A stretch of DNA of 64,000 nucleotides from Acinetobacter lwoffii (GCF_024129355.1 NZ_JAMXXP010000004.1:62001-126000); one strand, 5' to 3'. Positions 48,832-59,086 are shown, counted from the stretch's first letter. The notes: generated by a model from the sequence alone, not told the origin. Translations and numbers: made by a program.

Positions 48832-50280
48832 CTATTTTATATATAAGTGATTTTGCGCAAGTTCGACTGAGATTGCTCCAACATTACCTGCGCCTTGGGT
48901 TAATAACAAGTCATTTGCTTGCAATACTTTTCTCATGATCTGATTCAGATTACCGTCCACCGCATCGACCAGAATTGGCTCAACTTCGCCACGTAAACGA
49001 ATGCTGCGGGCTAAAGTACGGCTGTCCGCCCCTACAATCGGTTTTTCACCGGCAGGATAAACATCCAATAACAATAACTGGTCTACAGTAGAAAGTACTT
49101 CCACAAAATCATCAAAACAGTCACGGGTACGGCTATAACGGTGTGGCTGGAACATCATTACCAGACGACGGTCCGGATGACTCTGACGCGCAGCTTTAAT
49201 CGTCGCTTCGACTTCTTTTGGATGATGACCATAGTCATCCACCAGTTTCACGTCACCGCCCTCAATCGCAAACTCACCCTGAACCTCAAAGCGACGACCC
49301 ACACCACTGAAACCTTCCAGTGCACGGCAGATTGAAGCATCAGACACACCTTCATCGGTTGCTATACCAATCGCGGCCAAGGCATTCAGCACATTATGCA
49401 AACCTGGCTGGTTGACCGTTACACGCAATGGCTCACGCTCTTTACGCAATACGGTAAAGTGGGTTTGCATGCCATCCTGATCAACATCTACTGCGCGGAT
49501 GTCATTGTCCTCATTGAAGCCATAAGTCAGTAACGGACGTGCAATCCGCGGCATGATTTCACGGATATTGGCATCATCACCACAGACTACAGCCAAGCCG
49601 TAAAATGGCAGTTTTTGCAGGAACTGGATAAAAGTATCTTTCAGGACATCGAAGCTACCGCCATAGGTATCCATATGATCGGCATCAATATTGGTTACCA
49701 CAGCAGCCATCGGTTCCAGGTGCAGGAAAGAAGCATCTGACTCATCGGCTTCGGCCACGATATAGCGGCTGGCGCCCAAGGCTGCGTTCATACCGGTACG
49801 GTTCAGCAAACCACCGATCACATAGGTTGGATCCATGTTTTCTTCAGCCAGCATACAGGTGATCAGACTGGTGGTCGTGGTTTTGCCATGCGTGCCGGCA
49901 ACGGCAATTCCATGACGGTAACGCATCAGTTCACCCAGCATTTCCGCACGGCGAACCACAGGAATACGGTTTTCAATCGCGGTTTTAATTTCCGGATTTT
50001 CTTTATCAATCGCGGTAGAGACCACGATCACGTTGGCGCCCTTAATATTATTTGCAGTATGTCCGATATAGACTTTAATGCCATTCGCTTCCAGCTGTGC
50101 GGTGGTATTGGATGCCTTAATATCTGAACCGGAAACTTTATAGCCCTGGTTTTTCAGCACTTCCGCAATACCACACATGCCTGCACCACCGATCCCCACA
50201 AAATGAATGTGTTTGATACGGCGCATTTCCGGCACTTTAATTAACTTTTTCGCTTGTTCAGCTGGGGTTGTTGGAGACAT
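48832..50280 (-). CDS. murC: UDP-N-acetylmuramate--L-alanine ligase
   Basis: A 482-residue Mur ligase that adds the first L-alanine to UDP-MurNAc. The UDP-binding N-domain has [17 protein letters not shown] near residue 26; the ATP P-loop is [12 protein letters not shown] near 129; [17 protein letters not shown] near 350 belongs to the C-terminal domain. It starts 12 nt after the murG stop codon and continues the cell-wall run. Confidence 0.97.
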   Translation of the reverse strand: MSPTTPAEQAKKLIKVPEMRRIKHIHFVGIGGAGMCGIAEVLKNQGYKVSGSDIKASNTTAQLEANGIKVYIGHTANNIKGANVIVVSTAIDKENPEIKTAIENRIPVVRRAEMLGELMRYRHGIAVAGTHGKTTTTSLITCMLAEENMDPTYVIGGLLNRTGMNAALGASRYIVAEADESDASFLHLEPMAAVVTNIDADHMDTYGGSFDVLKDTFIQFLQKLPFYGLAVVCGDDANIREIMPRIARPLLTYGFNEDNDIRAVDVDQDGMQTHFTVLRKEREPLRVTVNQPGLHNVLNALAAIGIATDEGVSDASICRALEGFSGVGRRFEVQGEFAIEGGDVKLVDDYGHHPKEVEATIKAARQSHPDRRLVMMFQPHRYSRTRDCFDDFVEVLSTVDQLLLLDVYPAGEKPIVGADSRTLARSIRLRGEVEPILVDAVDGNLNQIMRKVLQANDLLLTQGAGNVGAISVELAQNHLYIK

Positions 50281-50292
50281 AGTTTACTCGGA

Positions 50293-51390
50293 TTACAATT
50301 CTTGAATTAAACGGACCACATGTTGAGTCGCATCGGGTTGAGCCTGTCGGCGTGCTTTCACGGCCATTTCCATTAACAGCTGGCGATTCAGCATCGGCTC
50401 TAATAATGTTGTTAAACTTTCCGGGGTCATAGTGGCCTGCGGGCAAATCTTTGCCGCATTGATATTGGCCAGGAAACCGGCATTGGCCGTCTGGTGATCA
50501 TCGACCGCACTTGGCAGCGGCACAAAAATCGCAGCGACCCCGGCAGTGGCAATTTCAGTCACGGTCAATGCACCGGCACGGCAAATCACCAGATCGGCAT
50601 CAGAATAGGCGTTGGCCATATCTTCAATAAAGGGCTGGACTTCAACTTGCAGATTGGCCGGTGCATTTTCATAACGTGCCCGTGTCGCCTCGGCATGATT
50701 TTGCCCACACTGATGATAGACATTTAAAGGTACATTCAGTTGCTTTAAGGCTTCCGGAACCCGTTCATTTAAGGCTTGCGCCCCCAAGGACCCGCCAACG
50801 ATCAGAATACGTAAAGACAATCCAGCCTTGTCACGCTGCTGATAACGCCAGGACGGATTTAAAATTTCGCTAATTTCCTGTCGTACCGGATTGCCGGTGG
50901 TGACGATTTTTTCCTGGGCCGGAAAAGTATTCGGGAAAGCCTGGCACACTGTTTTTGCCACACGCGACAATTGGGTATTGGTAAAACCGGCGACTGCATT
51001 CTGCTCATGGATCAGCACCGGAATACCTAAAATACGCGCAGCCAGACCACCCGGCCCGGCTACATAACCACCAAAGCCGGCGACGGCATCGACCTTGAGC
51101 TGTTTCATGAACTTCATGGCGCTCAGGGTTGCTTTCATAATTTTAAAAGGGGCCAAGGCTTTACGTACAAAACCATTGCCCCGTACACCCTGAATATCAA
51201 TCTGATAAATGGGAATATTCTGGTTTTTTAATAGACGGTTTTCCATGCCTGCGGGTGTGGCCAACCAGGAGACCTGTATACCTTGTTGTTGTAAATCTTT
51301 GGCAACAGCTAACGCTGGAAACACATGTCCACCTGTACCTGCGGCCATCATCATGACATGTTTAGGCTGTTTTTGCTGAGCGTCGGTCAC
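50293..51390 (-). CDS. murG: UDP-N-acetylglucosamine--undecaprenyl-pyrophosphoryl-MurNAc-pentapeptide transferase
   Basis: A 365-residue GT-B enzyme that makes lipid II on the inner membrane face. The first glycine loop is AAGTGGHVFPALAVAKDL (about residue 16), the second is GGYVAGPGGLAARILGIP near 107, and the donor site has GGSLGAQALNERVPEAL and LVICRAGALTVTEIATAG near 270. ftsW does not precede it here: the cluster begins with murG after a 424-bp gap, meaning the dcw cluster is split in this lineage. Confidence 0.96.
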   Translation of the reverse strand: MTDAQQKQPKHVMMMAAGTGGHVFPALAVAKDLQQQGIQVSWLATPAGMENRLLKNQNIPIYQIDIQGVRGNGFVRKALAPFKIMKATLSAMKFMKQLKVDAVAGFGGYVAGPGGLAARILGIPVLIHEQNAVAGFTNTQLSRVAKTVCQAFPNTFPAQEKIVTTGNPVRQEISEILNPSWRYQQRDKAGLSLRILIVGGSLGAQALNERVPEALKQLNVPLNVYHQCGQNHAEATRARYENAPANLQVEVQPFIEDMANAYSDADLVICRAGALTVTEIATAGVAAIFVPLPSAVDDHQTANAGFLANINAAKICPQATMTPESLTTLLEPMLNRQLLMEMAVKARRQAQPDATQHVVRLIQEL

Positions 51391-51814
51391 GGTCTAATTC
51401 TTCAATTCAAAAAATGGAGCAGGAAATCTGATTTAAGTAATCAATTGTAATCACAAACCTCAGGCCATGAAAGTTTATTTACTTTATTTCAACAAGGCTT
51501 TAATTGTTTTTTTCATGCAAATTCCAAGTTTAGACTCGTTTTATTTATAAGATCTGCACTTTACCTTCGACTTAAGTGACATATCATAGCAATTTTAAAT
51601 GATTTTCTCATTATATTATCAATAATCTTGCCACGGACAGGGCTTTATTTAGAACCATTTACAGCTCACTCCCGGTCAATCCATGTCCTATTATCGACTA
51701 ATGAGCTTAGGCTTAAATCCTATAAATTTTATAAAACTTTCATGTTATTCATATCTCTATATGAATGATGCTTGATGTACAAGCAGATGCTTTAAATGGA
51801 CTCAATTCGGATAG
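51391..51814. other. Intergenic region upstream of murG
   Basis: 424 bp, AT-rich, with no gene or clear hairpin. It must contain the promoter of the murG-led cluster (minus). Confidence 0.4.
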
Positions 51815-53014
51815 ATGTCAAAAATATCATGTCGTGATGTATGGATTATCTTGGCCGGTTATCTGGCTGCGATCCATGTCGGCAAACTTTCGGCCGTGAT
51901 TCCTGTGTTGCAGCAGGATTTAAACCTGAATTTTACTCAGGCTGGTTTTTCATTAGCGTGGTGCAGGCTGCCGGAATGCTGTTTGCGCTATGCATTGGCG
52001 CCTTCTCGGAAAAAATGGGATTAAAGCGCTGCCTGATCATGGCCTTAATCATTTTAGGGCTGAGCAGTCTTGCCGGGCTTTGGATTACGCAGCCTGCCAC
52101 TTTATATGTATTGCGTTTTATGGAAGGAATCGGGTTTTTAACCATATCCTTGTGTGCGCCAGCAATTTTAAAACGTACCAGCCGCGCTGAAACCCTGAAT
52201 TTCAAGATGGGACTCTGGAGTTCCTATATGGGCATCGGTGTCAGTCTGGCCGTATTGATGATTCCTCTCCTGCTTGAATATCTGGACTGGCAAACGATCT
52301 GGGCCATTTTGGGCTGCCTGTGCCTTATCATTGCTGGCATGATCAAACAATATTTAAATATTGAACCTGTCCTGATAACACAGCCCGACTTTTCCCAGGC
52401 AACTACGGAAATACCTCATTCTGGCAGATTGTTAAAATTACCCTGACCCATCCTCCCATTATCTGTCTGGCGATTATTTTCGCCTGTTATACCAGTCAAT
52501 GGATTACTGTCACGGGCTTCCTGCCTACACTGTATGTTGAACAGGGGCTGGACTTAAAACGTGCAGGGATGCTGGTCTCGATGGTCGTGCTGGCCAATCT
52601 GGGGGCACTTTTGGCGCAGGCATGTTGCTGCAACAGGGTTATAGACCGCACACCTTATTGAGTACCGGATTTGTGGCAATGCTCTGTAGCAGTTGTCTGG
52701 TATTTGCCGCAAATTCCTAGCTCTCATTTGAATTGCAGGTTGTCAGTGCCGTGCTGTTTTCACTGATTGGCGGGATGATCCCGACCACTGTTTTTGCGAT
52801 TACCCTGCACTATGCGCCACGCGCCTATGCAGCAGCGGCCAGTGTGGGTCTGGTTTTACAAATTTCAGCCTGCGCACAGTTTTTTATACCGACCCTGAGC
52901 GCTGCGCTGATATCTGCCACCCAATACTGGGCCAATCTTGCCATTATCACCGTCTGCCTTTCGATGCTGGGCATGGTAATGACGGCATATTTATTTAAGC
53001 GTTACCCGAAATAA
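51815..53014 (+). pseudogene. Decayed MFS transporter (CynX/NimT-like)
   Basis: A major-facilitator gene of about 400 codons, broken at least four times. It starts MSKISCRDVWIILAGYLAA and reads well until about 51955, where the frame shifts to VVQAAGMLFALCIGAFSEK. A second shift near 52415 leads to FWQIVKITLTHPPIICLAI, and a third near 52610 to GMLLQQGYRPHTLLSTGF. An in-frame TAG lies at 52718-52720, after which the last four helices read on to YLFKRYPK. The remaining sequence shows about 12 hydrophobic segments and MFS-like GAFSEKMGLKR between TM2 and TM3. No product is likely. The number of lesions argues against sequencing error, but reads should confirm. Confidence 0.85.
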
Positions 53015-53019
53015 AAAGG

Positions 53020-53050
53020 TAAAAAGAGCCTGCAAGCAGACTCTTCTTTC
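53020..53050 (-). terminator. Terminator of gshB
   Basis: GAGTCTGC-TT-GCAGGCTC stem with one mismatch, then TTTTTACC on the minus strand. Confidence 0.65.
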
Positions 53051-53064
53051 ACCTGATTTTGCCT

Positions 53065-54015
53065 TTAAACCTGATTGGCCTGACCAGCTTCCAGCACGGC
53101 AAACAGATCATCCGCAATCGAGATGCCAAACTGCGTATCAATTTCACGGATACAGGTTGGACTGGTCACATTAATTTCCGTGACATAATTTCCGATCACA
53201 TCCAGCCCTACAAAGACCAGACCTTTTTCTCTGAGAAACGGCCCTACTTTTGCCGCAATGGCTTTGTCATTTTCAGTCAGGGGGCGTGCCTCGCCTAGGC
53301 CACCTGCGGCCAGATTACCGCGCACTTCACCATTTTGCGGAATACGGGCCAGACAATATGGCACTGGCTCGCCATTAATCATCAGGATGCGTTTATCGCC
53401 TTCGACAATTTCCGGAATATAACGCTGCGCCATAATCGGCTGGGTACCATTATTGGTCAGTATTTCAATGGTTGAACCGATATTGATCCCGTCCTGATAC
53501 AGACGGAAAATCCCGGTGCCACCCATACCATCCAGCGGTTTTACAATCACATCGACCTGTTCTTTGAGAAATTCACGGATCAGGCTTTGCTGTGAAGTCA
53601 CCAAGGTCGGAACTTGCAGATGCGGGAACTGGGTCGCGAACAGTTTTTCATTACAGTCACGCAGGCTTTGCGGTTTGTTGATGATCCATGCCCCTTCGCG
53701 CTCTGCCTGCTCCAGAATATAAGTGGTATAGACGAAGTTCATATCAAAAGGCGGATCTTTACGCATCAAGACAACGTCATAAGCAGCGATCGACTCTTTT
53801 TGTTTTTCGCCAAGTTCATAATAATGGTCGTAGTCTTCAAATACCTGTAACGGCGCGATCAGACCAAAGGCCTTGCCCTGATCGATATATAAATCTTGCT
53901 GCAATGCATAACCGAGTTCATGCCCGCGACGTGCTGCTGCCCACAGCATGGCCATGGTCGAGTCTTTCTTCAGGTTTACATTTTCAATGGGATCCATCAC
54001 AACAAGTACGCGCAT
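53065..54015 (-). CDS. gshB: Glutathione synthetase
   Basis: A 316-residue ATP-grasp ligase joining gamma-glutamylcysteine and glycine. Conserved parts: VVMDPIENVNLKKDSTMAML at the N-terminus, LMRKDPPFDMNFVYTTYIL near 84, DVIVKPLDGMGGTGIFRL near 155 (ATP grasp) and EINVTSPTCIREID near 286. The length fits the proteobacterial family. No gshA nearby. Confidence 0.96.
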   Translation of the reverse strand: MRVLVVMDPIENVNLKKDSTMAMLWAAARRGHELGYALQQDLYIDQGKAFGLIAPLQVFEDYDHYYELGEKQKESIAAYDVVLMRKDPPFDMNFVYTTYILEQAEREGAWIINKPQSLRDCNEKLFATQFPHLQVPTLVTSQQSLIREFLKEQVDVIVKPLDGMGGTGIFRLYQDGINIGSTIEILTNNGTQPIMAQRYIPEIVEGDKRILMINGEPVPYCLARIPQNGEVRGNLAAGGLGEARPLTENDKAIAAKVGPFLREKGLVFVGLDVIGNYVTEINVTSPTCIREIDTQFGISIADDLFAVLEAGQANQV

Positions 54016-54158
54016 GTGTCTCTGCTCTTTTTCAAAAAATGACTTGGCAAGGAGTATAGCTTGTGTGGATTCTTTTGTTTATGGTGATTTTGCATGACTT
54101 ATTTTGTATAGGTTTTTAGATAGATGCTCAGGCAATTTGAGCTCAAGGGAGGTATGCC

Positions 54159-54359
54159 ATGCAACAGGCCATTATCGGTTTTCACCTGGATGAGGAACAG
54201 CATTGGGTTGCAGAACTGGCCTGCGGACATGGCCAGCATGTGCGGCATACCCCGCCCTGGCAAAATCGCCCATGGGTGATGACCGAGCAAGGACGTAAAG
54301 AAAAACTCGGGATGCTGCTAGACTGTAGAAAATGCGAAAAGTGCGAAACTGAAACCTGA
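54159..54359 (+). CDS. DUF3565 small zinc-ribbon-like protein
   Basis: A 66-residue protein with the DUF3565 pattern: GFHLDEEQHWVAELACGHGQHVRHTP, then WQNRPWV and the C-terminal LDCRKCEKCE. One Cys-Gly-His near the middle and two or three cysteines near the end suggest a bound zinc. The function is unknown. ATG 54159 is preceded by GGGAGG 6 nt upstream. It precedes the copper genes by about 125 bp but is not clearly part of them. Confidence 0.85.
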   Translation: MQQAIIGFHLDEEQHWVAELACGHGQHVRHTPPWQNRPWVMTEQGRKEKLGMLLDCRKCEKCETET

Positions 54360-54483
54360 ACCTATGAAAAAAGTAGTATGTAGGTGACCTAAAAAATAAT
54401 CTTGTCCAGAATTTGCTAATTTGAGTTACTGCGTTTATGCTTTTATTGCTCAAACATGAAGCGCATTTTTTCAGGGTGTACTT

Positions 54484-54906
54484 TTGCTCATACGGCTCGT
54501 CAAACAGATCTGGTTGGTGATGCTTGTGGTTTTTGCCATAGGCTGGAGCAGTGTGTCTGTCGCATCTGCAAACACCATGCATCTGGTTATGCCGTCTGAA
54601 AAAACGAATCCTCATTGTCTGGAAATGACAAAACCCTCTGCTTCTCACTCGCTGCATAAGACTGATCATCATCAAGATCAGGAACTGATTCAGCCGGACT
54701 GTGTCAGTGACAGCACCCAGCAGTCATCAGATTGTCTGGATTGTGGCACTATGGCCTGTCAGAACTTGGTCACCAGCCTGCCCATTACAACGCCCGAGTT
54801 AAGCGTGCCTGATCACGGTTATCCGGAAAAAACCCTCCTCCCTACTTACCATGCCCAGCACCTTGCCGGTTACTGGCAAGAAATCCTGCGCCCACCCAAA
54901 GCTTGA
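54484..54906 (+). CDS. Small exported His/Cys-rich protein ahead of copA
   Basis: A 140-residue protein I do not recognise. The N-terminus has a hydrophobic segment (residues 10-28) ending at SVASA, consistent with a signal peptide. The mature part has clustered His, Met and Cys (HSLHKTDHHQDQ, then DCLDCGTMACQ), a pattern that could bind copper. The start appears to be TTG 54484 with AGGGTG 6-7 nt upstream; an in-frame ATG at 54518 would cut into the signal segment. copA follows after 41 nt, so the protein probably belongs to the copper operon. Confidence 0.6.
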   Translation: MLIRLVKQIWLVMLVVFAIGWSSVSVASANTMHLVMPSEKTNPHCLEMTKPSASHSLHKTDHHQDQELIQPDCVSDSTQQSSDCLDCGTMACQNLVTSLPITTPELSVPDHGYPEKTLLPTYHAQHLAGYWQEILRPPKA

Positions 54907-54947
54907 TCCTGAATTTTTAAATTTTTTTATTCATTAAGGATTAAGTT

Positions 54948-56720
54948 ATGTTGCTTAAAATCAGTCAAAGCCTGTGTCTGGGCTTCGGTCTCATCTGGTC
55001 GTCTACCCTGTTTGCAGCCGTAAAAGAATATCATCTGGTCATTGATGAAAGCCCGATCAATCTCACCGGAAAGACGGTCAAGCGTATCACTGTAAACGGA
55101 AAATTCCCTGCACCCTTGCTGGAATTTGAAGAAGGTGATGATGCAGTCATTCATGTACAAAACAACCTGAACAATCAGGATACCTCGCTGCACTGGCATG
55201 GCCTCCTCCTGCCTGGGCTGATGGATGGTGTGCCCGGATTTAACGGTTTTCAGGGGATCAAACCGAAGCAGTCTTTTACTTATCGCTTCAAGGTTCGTCA
55301 AAACGGCACCTACTGGTATCACGCACATTCCAAAGGTCAGGAACAGGACGGCCTCTATGGCGCATTGGTGATTCGCCCCAAAGCACAGACATTACTACCT
55401 CCACATGAACAAACCGAGCGGGATTATGTGGTGATGCTGTCAGATTTTCACGAACAAAGCGGCCAGCAGATTCAGAACAATTTAAAAAAATCGGCCGAAT
55501 ATTATCAGAACCAGCGTGAAACCGTGGGCGATGTATTTAAGCAGGTGAAACGTGACGGCCTCAAGGCCACCTGGACAGACCGCAAGATGTGGAACCAGAT
55601 GCGTATGCTGAAAACCGACCTATCTGATGTTACCGGTTATACCTTTCTGGTCAATGGAAAAACGCCGCAACAAAACTGGAGTGGCCAGTTCCAGCCCAAT
55701 GAAAAAGTCCGCCTGCGTTTCATCAATGCTTCTGCCATGTCGTTTTTCGATGTGCGTATTCCTCAGCTGAAAATGACCGTGGTCAGCGCCGATGGACAAG
55801 CTGTACAGCCAGTCGCTGTAGATGAATTCCGGATCGGAACCGCTGAAACCTATGATGTGATTGTGGAACCCACTGCAGCGCATTACCAGATTGAAGCGGA
55901 ATCGATCGACCGCTCAGGCTTTGCCATTGGCAGTCTGCATCAGGCAACTGATTCAATTAAAGCCTCGGCTCCGGTTCAATTACCGACACCGCGCCCTCGT
56001 GCCTTATTGACCATGGAAGATATGGGACATGGCGAACAGCATGACATGTCACATGACACACACAGCAGTCAGACCACTCAATCTGCAACTGGTACGCCTA
56101 AACATGATGGGCATGCCCAGCACGACATGCATGCAAGTCATAATGCCATGTCTGGAACCAATCAGCCTCATCAGCCTGTTGAGGGCTGGGCCAATATGTC
56201 TACGCCTGCAGGGCACAAAGCCTTGCAATATCAAGACCTCAAAGCTCTGACACCGCAACCTGATACCCGCGCAGCAGAACGTGAACTGGTGATTCGTCTG
56301 GGTGGAACCATGGAGCGCTACATCTGGACCGTTAACGGTAAAAAATTCAGTGATGCCGAACCACTTCAGGTGAAATATGGCGAGCGGATCCGGCTGAAAT
56401 TTATCAATGACAGCATGATGGCCCATCCGATGCATTTGCATGGCATGTTTATGCAGCTGGAAAATGGTCAGTCTGCTGCAAATATGCCAAATAAACACAC
56501 TGTGATTGTGCCGCCCGGGAAAACGGTGACTACCCTGCTCACAGCAGACGAACTGGGAGAATGGGCAATTCACTGCCATCTGCTCTATCACATGAGTGCC
56601 GGTATGATGAACAAGCTGATTGTGGCACAGGTTGACGAAGATCAAGCATCTCACCCTTCTTCACAAAAAATGCCATCAAAGCCAGCAGCTGTTCAAGGAG
56701 AAAGCCATGCACATCACTAA
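54948..56720 (+). CDS. copA: Copper-resistance multicopper oxidase CopA
   Basis: A 590-residue periplasmic cuprous oxidase. Type 1/2/3 copper sites are present: TSLHWHGLLLPGLMDGVPGF near residue 82, TYWYHAHSKGQEQDGLYG near 122, AHPMHLHGMFMQLENG near 490 and GEWAIHCHLLYHMSAGMM near 540. A Met/His-rich stretch (EDMGHGEQHDMSHD and HAQHDMHASHNAM, residues 360-410) is typical of CopA. The leader MLLKISQSLCLGFGLIWS lacks a twin arginine, so export seems Sec-dependent, which is odd for this family. ATG 54948 has AAGGAT 6 nt upstream. copB starts 14 nt before its end. Confidence 0.95.
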   Translation: MLLKISQSLCLGFGLIWSSTLFAAVKEYHLVIDESPINLTGKTVKRITVNGKFPAPLLEFEEGDDAVIHVQNNLNNQDTSLHWHGLLLPGLMDGVPGFNGFQGIKPKQSFTYRFKVRQNGTYWYHAHSKGQEQDGLYGALVIRPKAQTLLPPHEQTERDYVVMLSDFHEQSGQQIQNNLKKSAEYYQNQRETVGDVFKQVKRDGLKATWTDRKMWNQMRMLKTDLSDVTGYTFLVNGKTPQQNWSGQFQPNEKVRLRFINASAMSFFDVRIPQLKMTVVSADGQAVQPVAVDEFRIGTAETYDVIVEPTAAHYQIEAESIDRSGFAIGSLHQATDSIKASAPVQLPTPRPRALLTMEDMGHGEQHDMSHDTHSSQTTQSATGTPKHDGHAQHDMHASHNAMSGTNQPHQPVEGWANMSTPAGHKALQYQDLKALTPQPDTRAAERELVIRLGGTMERYIWTVNGKKFSDAEPLQVKYGERIRLKFINDSMMAHPMHLHGMFMQLENGQSAANMPNKHTVIVPPGKTVTTLLTADELGEWAIHCHLLYHMSAGMMNKLIVAQVDEDQASHPSSQKMPSKPAAVQGESHAHH

Positions 56721-57654
56721 TCTTTTGGTAAAGTCAGTGCTCAGCAGTGCACTTACCCTAAGCAGTCTGAGTATTTTTGCGGCAGCTTCTAGCGAGCATA
56801 CGGGTCATAATGAACATCAGCATCATAGCGGGCATCATGCCATGCAAAACATGGCTGATAACCACGCACAGCATACTGAAACTGCAGATGCCGCATCCTA
56901 TCAACCGCCACCAAAGTTATTGCATCAACAGCATGCACTGAGCACACCACAAAATTCAGTCAGTTCTGCCAGCGAACATGATCATCGTAAAGAACATGGT
57001 GCACAGATTTATAGCCAGATTATTCTGGACCAGAAATGGCAGCATAGTTCAGAGGGAAATGGGGCATTCAAGTCCAAGAACCAAGCCAGAATTGGCACGG
57101 ATGAAAATAAAATCTTCCTCAAGCTAGAAGCCGACAAACATGAATCGCATCAGGCCGAATATGATGCCAAAGTGCTGTATAGCCGAAATATTTCCGATTT
57201 CTGGGATGTGCAGACCGGGGTGCGCTATCGACAGGAAAATTTAGCCGAGCCTGCTACACAACAGCAGAACGAGCGTTTCGATACGGTATTTGGCCTGCAT
57301 GGCTTGGCCCCCTACTTTTTCGAAACGGATGCTCATCTCTATGTCGGTGAAGATGACTTTGTCGGATTAAAACTGGAAACAGAGCGTGACCTGTTACTGA
57401 CTCAGAAACTGATTATGCAACCCTTTGTCGAACTGGATGTCATCCTGAATGATCAGGCAGCGAATGCGAAAAAAACTGGTCTTAGTCATGCAACCTTGGG
57501 CCTGGAAACACGCTATGAACTGAGCAAAAAGCTCATGCCTTATCTGGAAGTGGGTTATGAATATAGTAAAGGCAACAAACAGACAGCCTGGCAGCAAAGC
57601 TCTGATTCTGAAAAAGGCTGGATCTATGGTGCAGGTCTGAAAATGATGTTCTAA
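56707..57654 (+). CDS. copB: Copper-resistance outer-membrane protein CopB
   Basis: A 315-residue outer-membrane beta-barrel of the CopB family. Signal peptide at residues 1-24 (ending IFAAA), then a His-rich linker (HTGHNEHQHHSGHHAMQ, then further His/Gln) to about residue 100. The barrel domain runs from GAQIYSQIILDQKWQ to the terminal LKMMF, with DVQTGVRYRQEN and FVGLKLETERDLLLTQKL in the family positions. ATG 56707 follows AGGAG by 6-7 nt and overlaps the copA end by 14 nt, so the two are translationally coupled. Confidence 0.93.
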   Translation: MHITNLLVKSVLSSALTLSSLSIFAAASSEHTGHNEHQHHSGHHAMQNMADNHAQHTETADAASYQPPPKLLHQQHALSTPQNSVSSASEHDHRKEHGAQIYSQIILDQKWQHSSEGNGAFKSKNQARIGTDENKIFLKLEADKHESHQAEYDAKVLYSRNISDFWDVQTGVRYRQENLAEPATQQQNERFDTVFGLHGLAPYFFETDAHLYVGEDDFVGLKLETERDLLLTQKLIMQPFVELDVILNDQAANAKKTGLSHATLGLETRYELSKKLMPYLEVGYEYSKGNKQTAWQQSSDSEKGWIYGAGLKMMF

Positions 57655-57825
57655 ATTTTTGATACAGAAAATTATGCAGCTACGGGATATGAAGCGCCAT
57701 TCATGCCTCGTAGCGCTATGGCACTATACATTTGGCTGAGAAAGATTTTTTAAGCCTATGAACTGTACATGCAATGCTTTTCTGTACTTTCCCGCTCATT
57801 AAGACACTTGTTATTTTGCAAAAAA

Positions 57826-58158
57826 CTAGTCTTCATCGCCTTGATTTCTACTGTTACTTTTAGCCACCAAAGTGCCTAACATAATGATAAAGGTACTCAC
57901 GCCGCCAATTAACAGGCTCATCAATCCCATTTCCAGCATAAAATTGCTATCGCCAGTCTCAGGGGCACCCCACAAAAATTGAAGCCGATCACCAAAAACA
58001 AAATTGATCCCACATACAATCAGAAATCCAATCAAGGTGGCAATCAGTAAAGTGACCACCAAGTTCTTCCACATTTTACATCCGACGAACAGGATGATCA
58101 TGGCCAGTCCAACCATGGTGATGATGGATATAAGTAACACACTGTTCCAGTAATCCAT
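57826..58158 (-). CDS. Small inner-membrane protein of unknown function
   Basis: A 110-residue protein with three hydrophobic segments (about residues 6-26, 32-54 and 74-98) and a polar C-terminus. I recognise no domain. ATG 58158 begins MDYWNSVLL with GAGTGAG upstream; a GTG at 58167 would add three residues. It stands alone, converging on the copper operon, with about 170 bp between them holding no strong terminator. Confidence 0.6.
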   Translation of the reverse strand: MDYWNSVLLISIITMVGLAMIILFVGCKMWKNLVVTLLIATLIGFLIVCGINFVFGDRLQFLWGAPETGDSNFMLEMGLMSLLIGGVSTFIIMLGTLVAKSNSRNQGDED

Positions 58159-58167
58159 GAGACTCAC

Positions 58168-58511
58168 TCGTATTTGGTTTTAAATTAAAATCAAGAAATT
58201 CTTATAGTTAATTTTTCCAATTGAATTTTAATATAGGTGGATTTTTATACACAAACAATGACGATAACTATCTTAAAACTACAAATACTAATTTACCCAA
58301 AGTTATAAAATACACTGACTTAGTAAAATCTTGCTGGGTACTGAACGATTTTGATTAACATAAAGTAACACAAACACAACGTGTATTTATTGTTTAGCTT
58401 CGCTAAAGCTTAAATGCAAATGATAAAGCTCAAGCGAATCAGCTTGAAATGCTTTAAAAAACAAGAATTGAGCTACTTTTATAAGAAAAATAAATAATAA
58501 ATATAAAAAAC
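58168..58511. other. AT-rich intergenic region
   Basis: No gene or obvious hairpin. It leads into the cold-shock gene promoter at 58512. Confidence 0.4.
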
Positions 58512-58539
58512 TTGAATATTTTCTGATTTAGGCTATGCT
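58512..58539 (+). promoter_or_regulatory. Promoter of the cold-shock gene
   Basis: TTGAAT (58512-58517), a 16-nt spacer and TATGCT (58534-58539). A start near 58546 gives a 5' leader of about 158 nt, similar in length to that of cspA in E. coli. Confidence 0.55.
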
Positions 58540-58704
58540 GTCTTTAACTAGAAAAAAGCGTTGTTTAGTTAAGCTTCTTTAAGTGCCGCAGTATTATTTA
58601 TAATCCTCAGTTTTTTCAGATCTTTATTTCAATTCTTGTTGTTTTTCCAAGTTATCCATAGTCATTTGCATGACTAAAATTATTAAAATTTAACAGGTTA
58701 TATT

Positions 58705-58914
58705 ATGTCTACTACAGTTACCGGTACAGTAAAATGGTTTAACGAAACTAAAGGTTTTGGTTTTATTCAACAAGAATCAGGTCCTGACGTTTTTGCACAC
58801 TTTAAAGAAATCAGCAGTTCTGGTTTCAAAACTTTGTTTGAAGGTCAGCGCGTTTCTTTTAGCGTGGTTGATGGTCAAAAAGGTCCAAATGCGATCAATA
58901 TCGTTGCGCTATAA
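58705..58914 (+). CDS. CspA-family cold-shock protein
   Basis: A 69-residue OB-fold RNA chaperone. RNP1 is KGFGFIQ (residues 16-22) and RNP2 is VFAHF (about 30-34); [10 protein letters not shown] is diagnostic. The long leader between 58546 and 58704 would allow the temperature-dependent folding known for cspA mRNA. ATG 58705 has CAGG at 7 nt. A terminator follows directly. Confidence 0.93.
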   Translation: MSTTVTGTVKWFNETKGFGFIQQESGPDVFAHFKEISSSGFKTLFEGQRVSFSVVDGQKGPNAINIVAL

Positions 58915-58930
58915 TTTAGCACAGCAATAA

Positions 58931-58957
58931 GAAAAAGCACCTTCAGGTGCTTTTTTT
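58931..58957 (+). terminator. Terminator of the cold-shock gene
   Basis: AAGCACC-TTCA-GGTGCTT hairpin followed by a T-run. Confidence 0.9.
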
Positions 58958-58959
58958 AG

Positions 58960-59086
58960 CTCTGAAGATTCATAATTTTGGTGAAAGGTTTTCTACTCCT
59001 CTATTTAGCTCATTAACAGTGAATTTTTAAGAATCATGTTCTGAATCATTGCTGTTGTAAGCGTTGCTCTATAAAGAAATAGAAAT
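58960..59086. other. Intergenic DNA between the cold-shock terminator and the GGA-rich RNA
   Basis: No gene. A TGTAAG half-site (59055-59060, plus strand) with a poor second half lies here. Confidence 0.4.

Noticed and set aside
59041..59060. A second TGTAAG motif as another GacA box
   Set aside because: Only the first half matches; the second half (TCTATA) does not, and no GGA-rich RNA follows on the plus strand.
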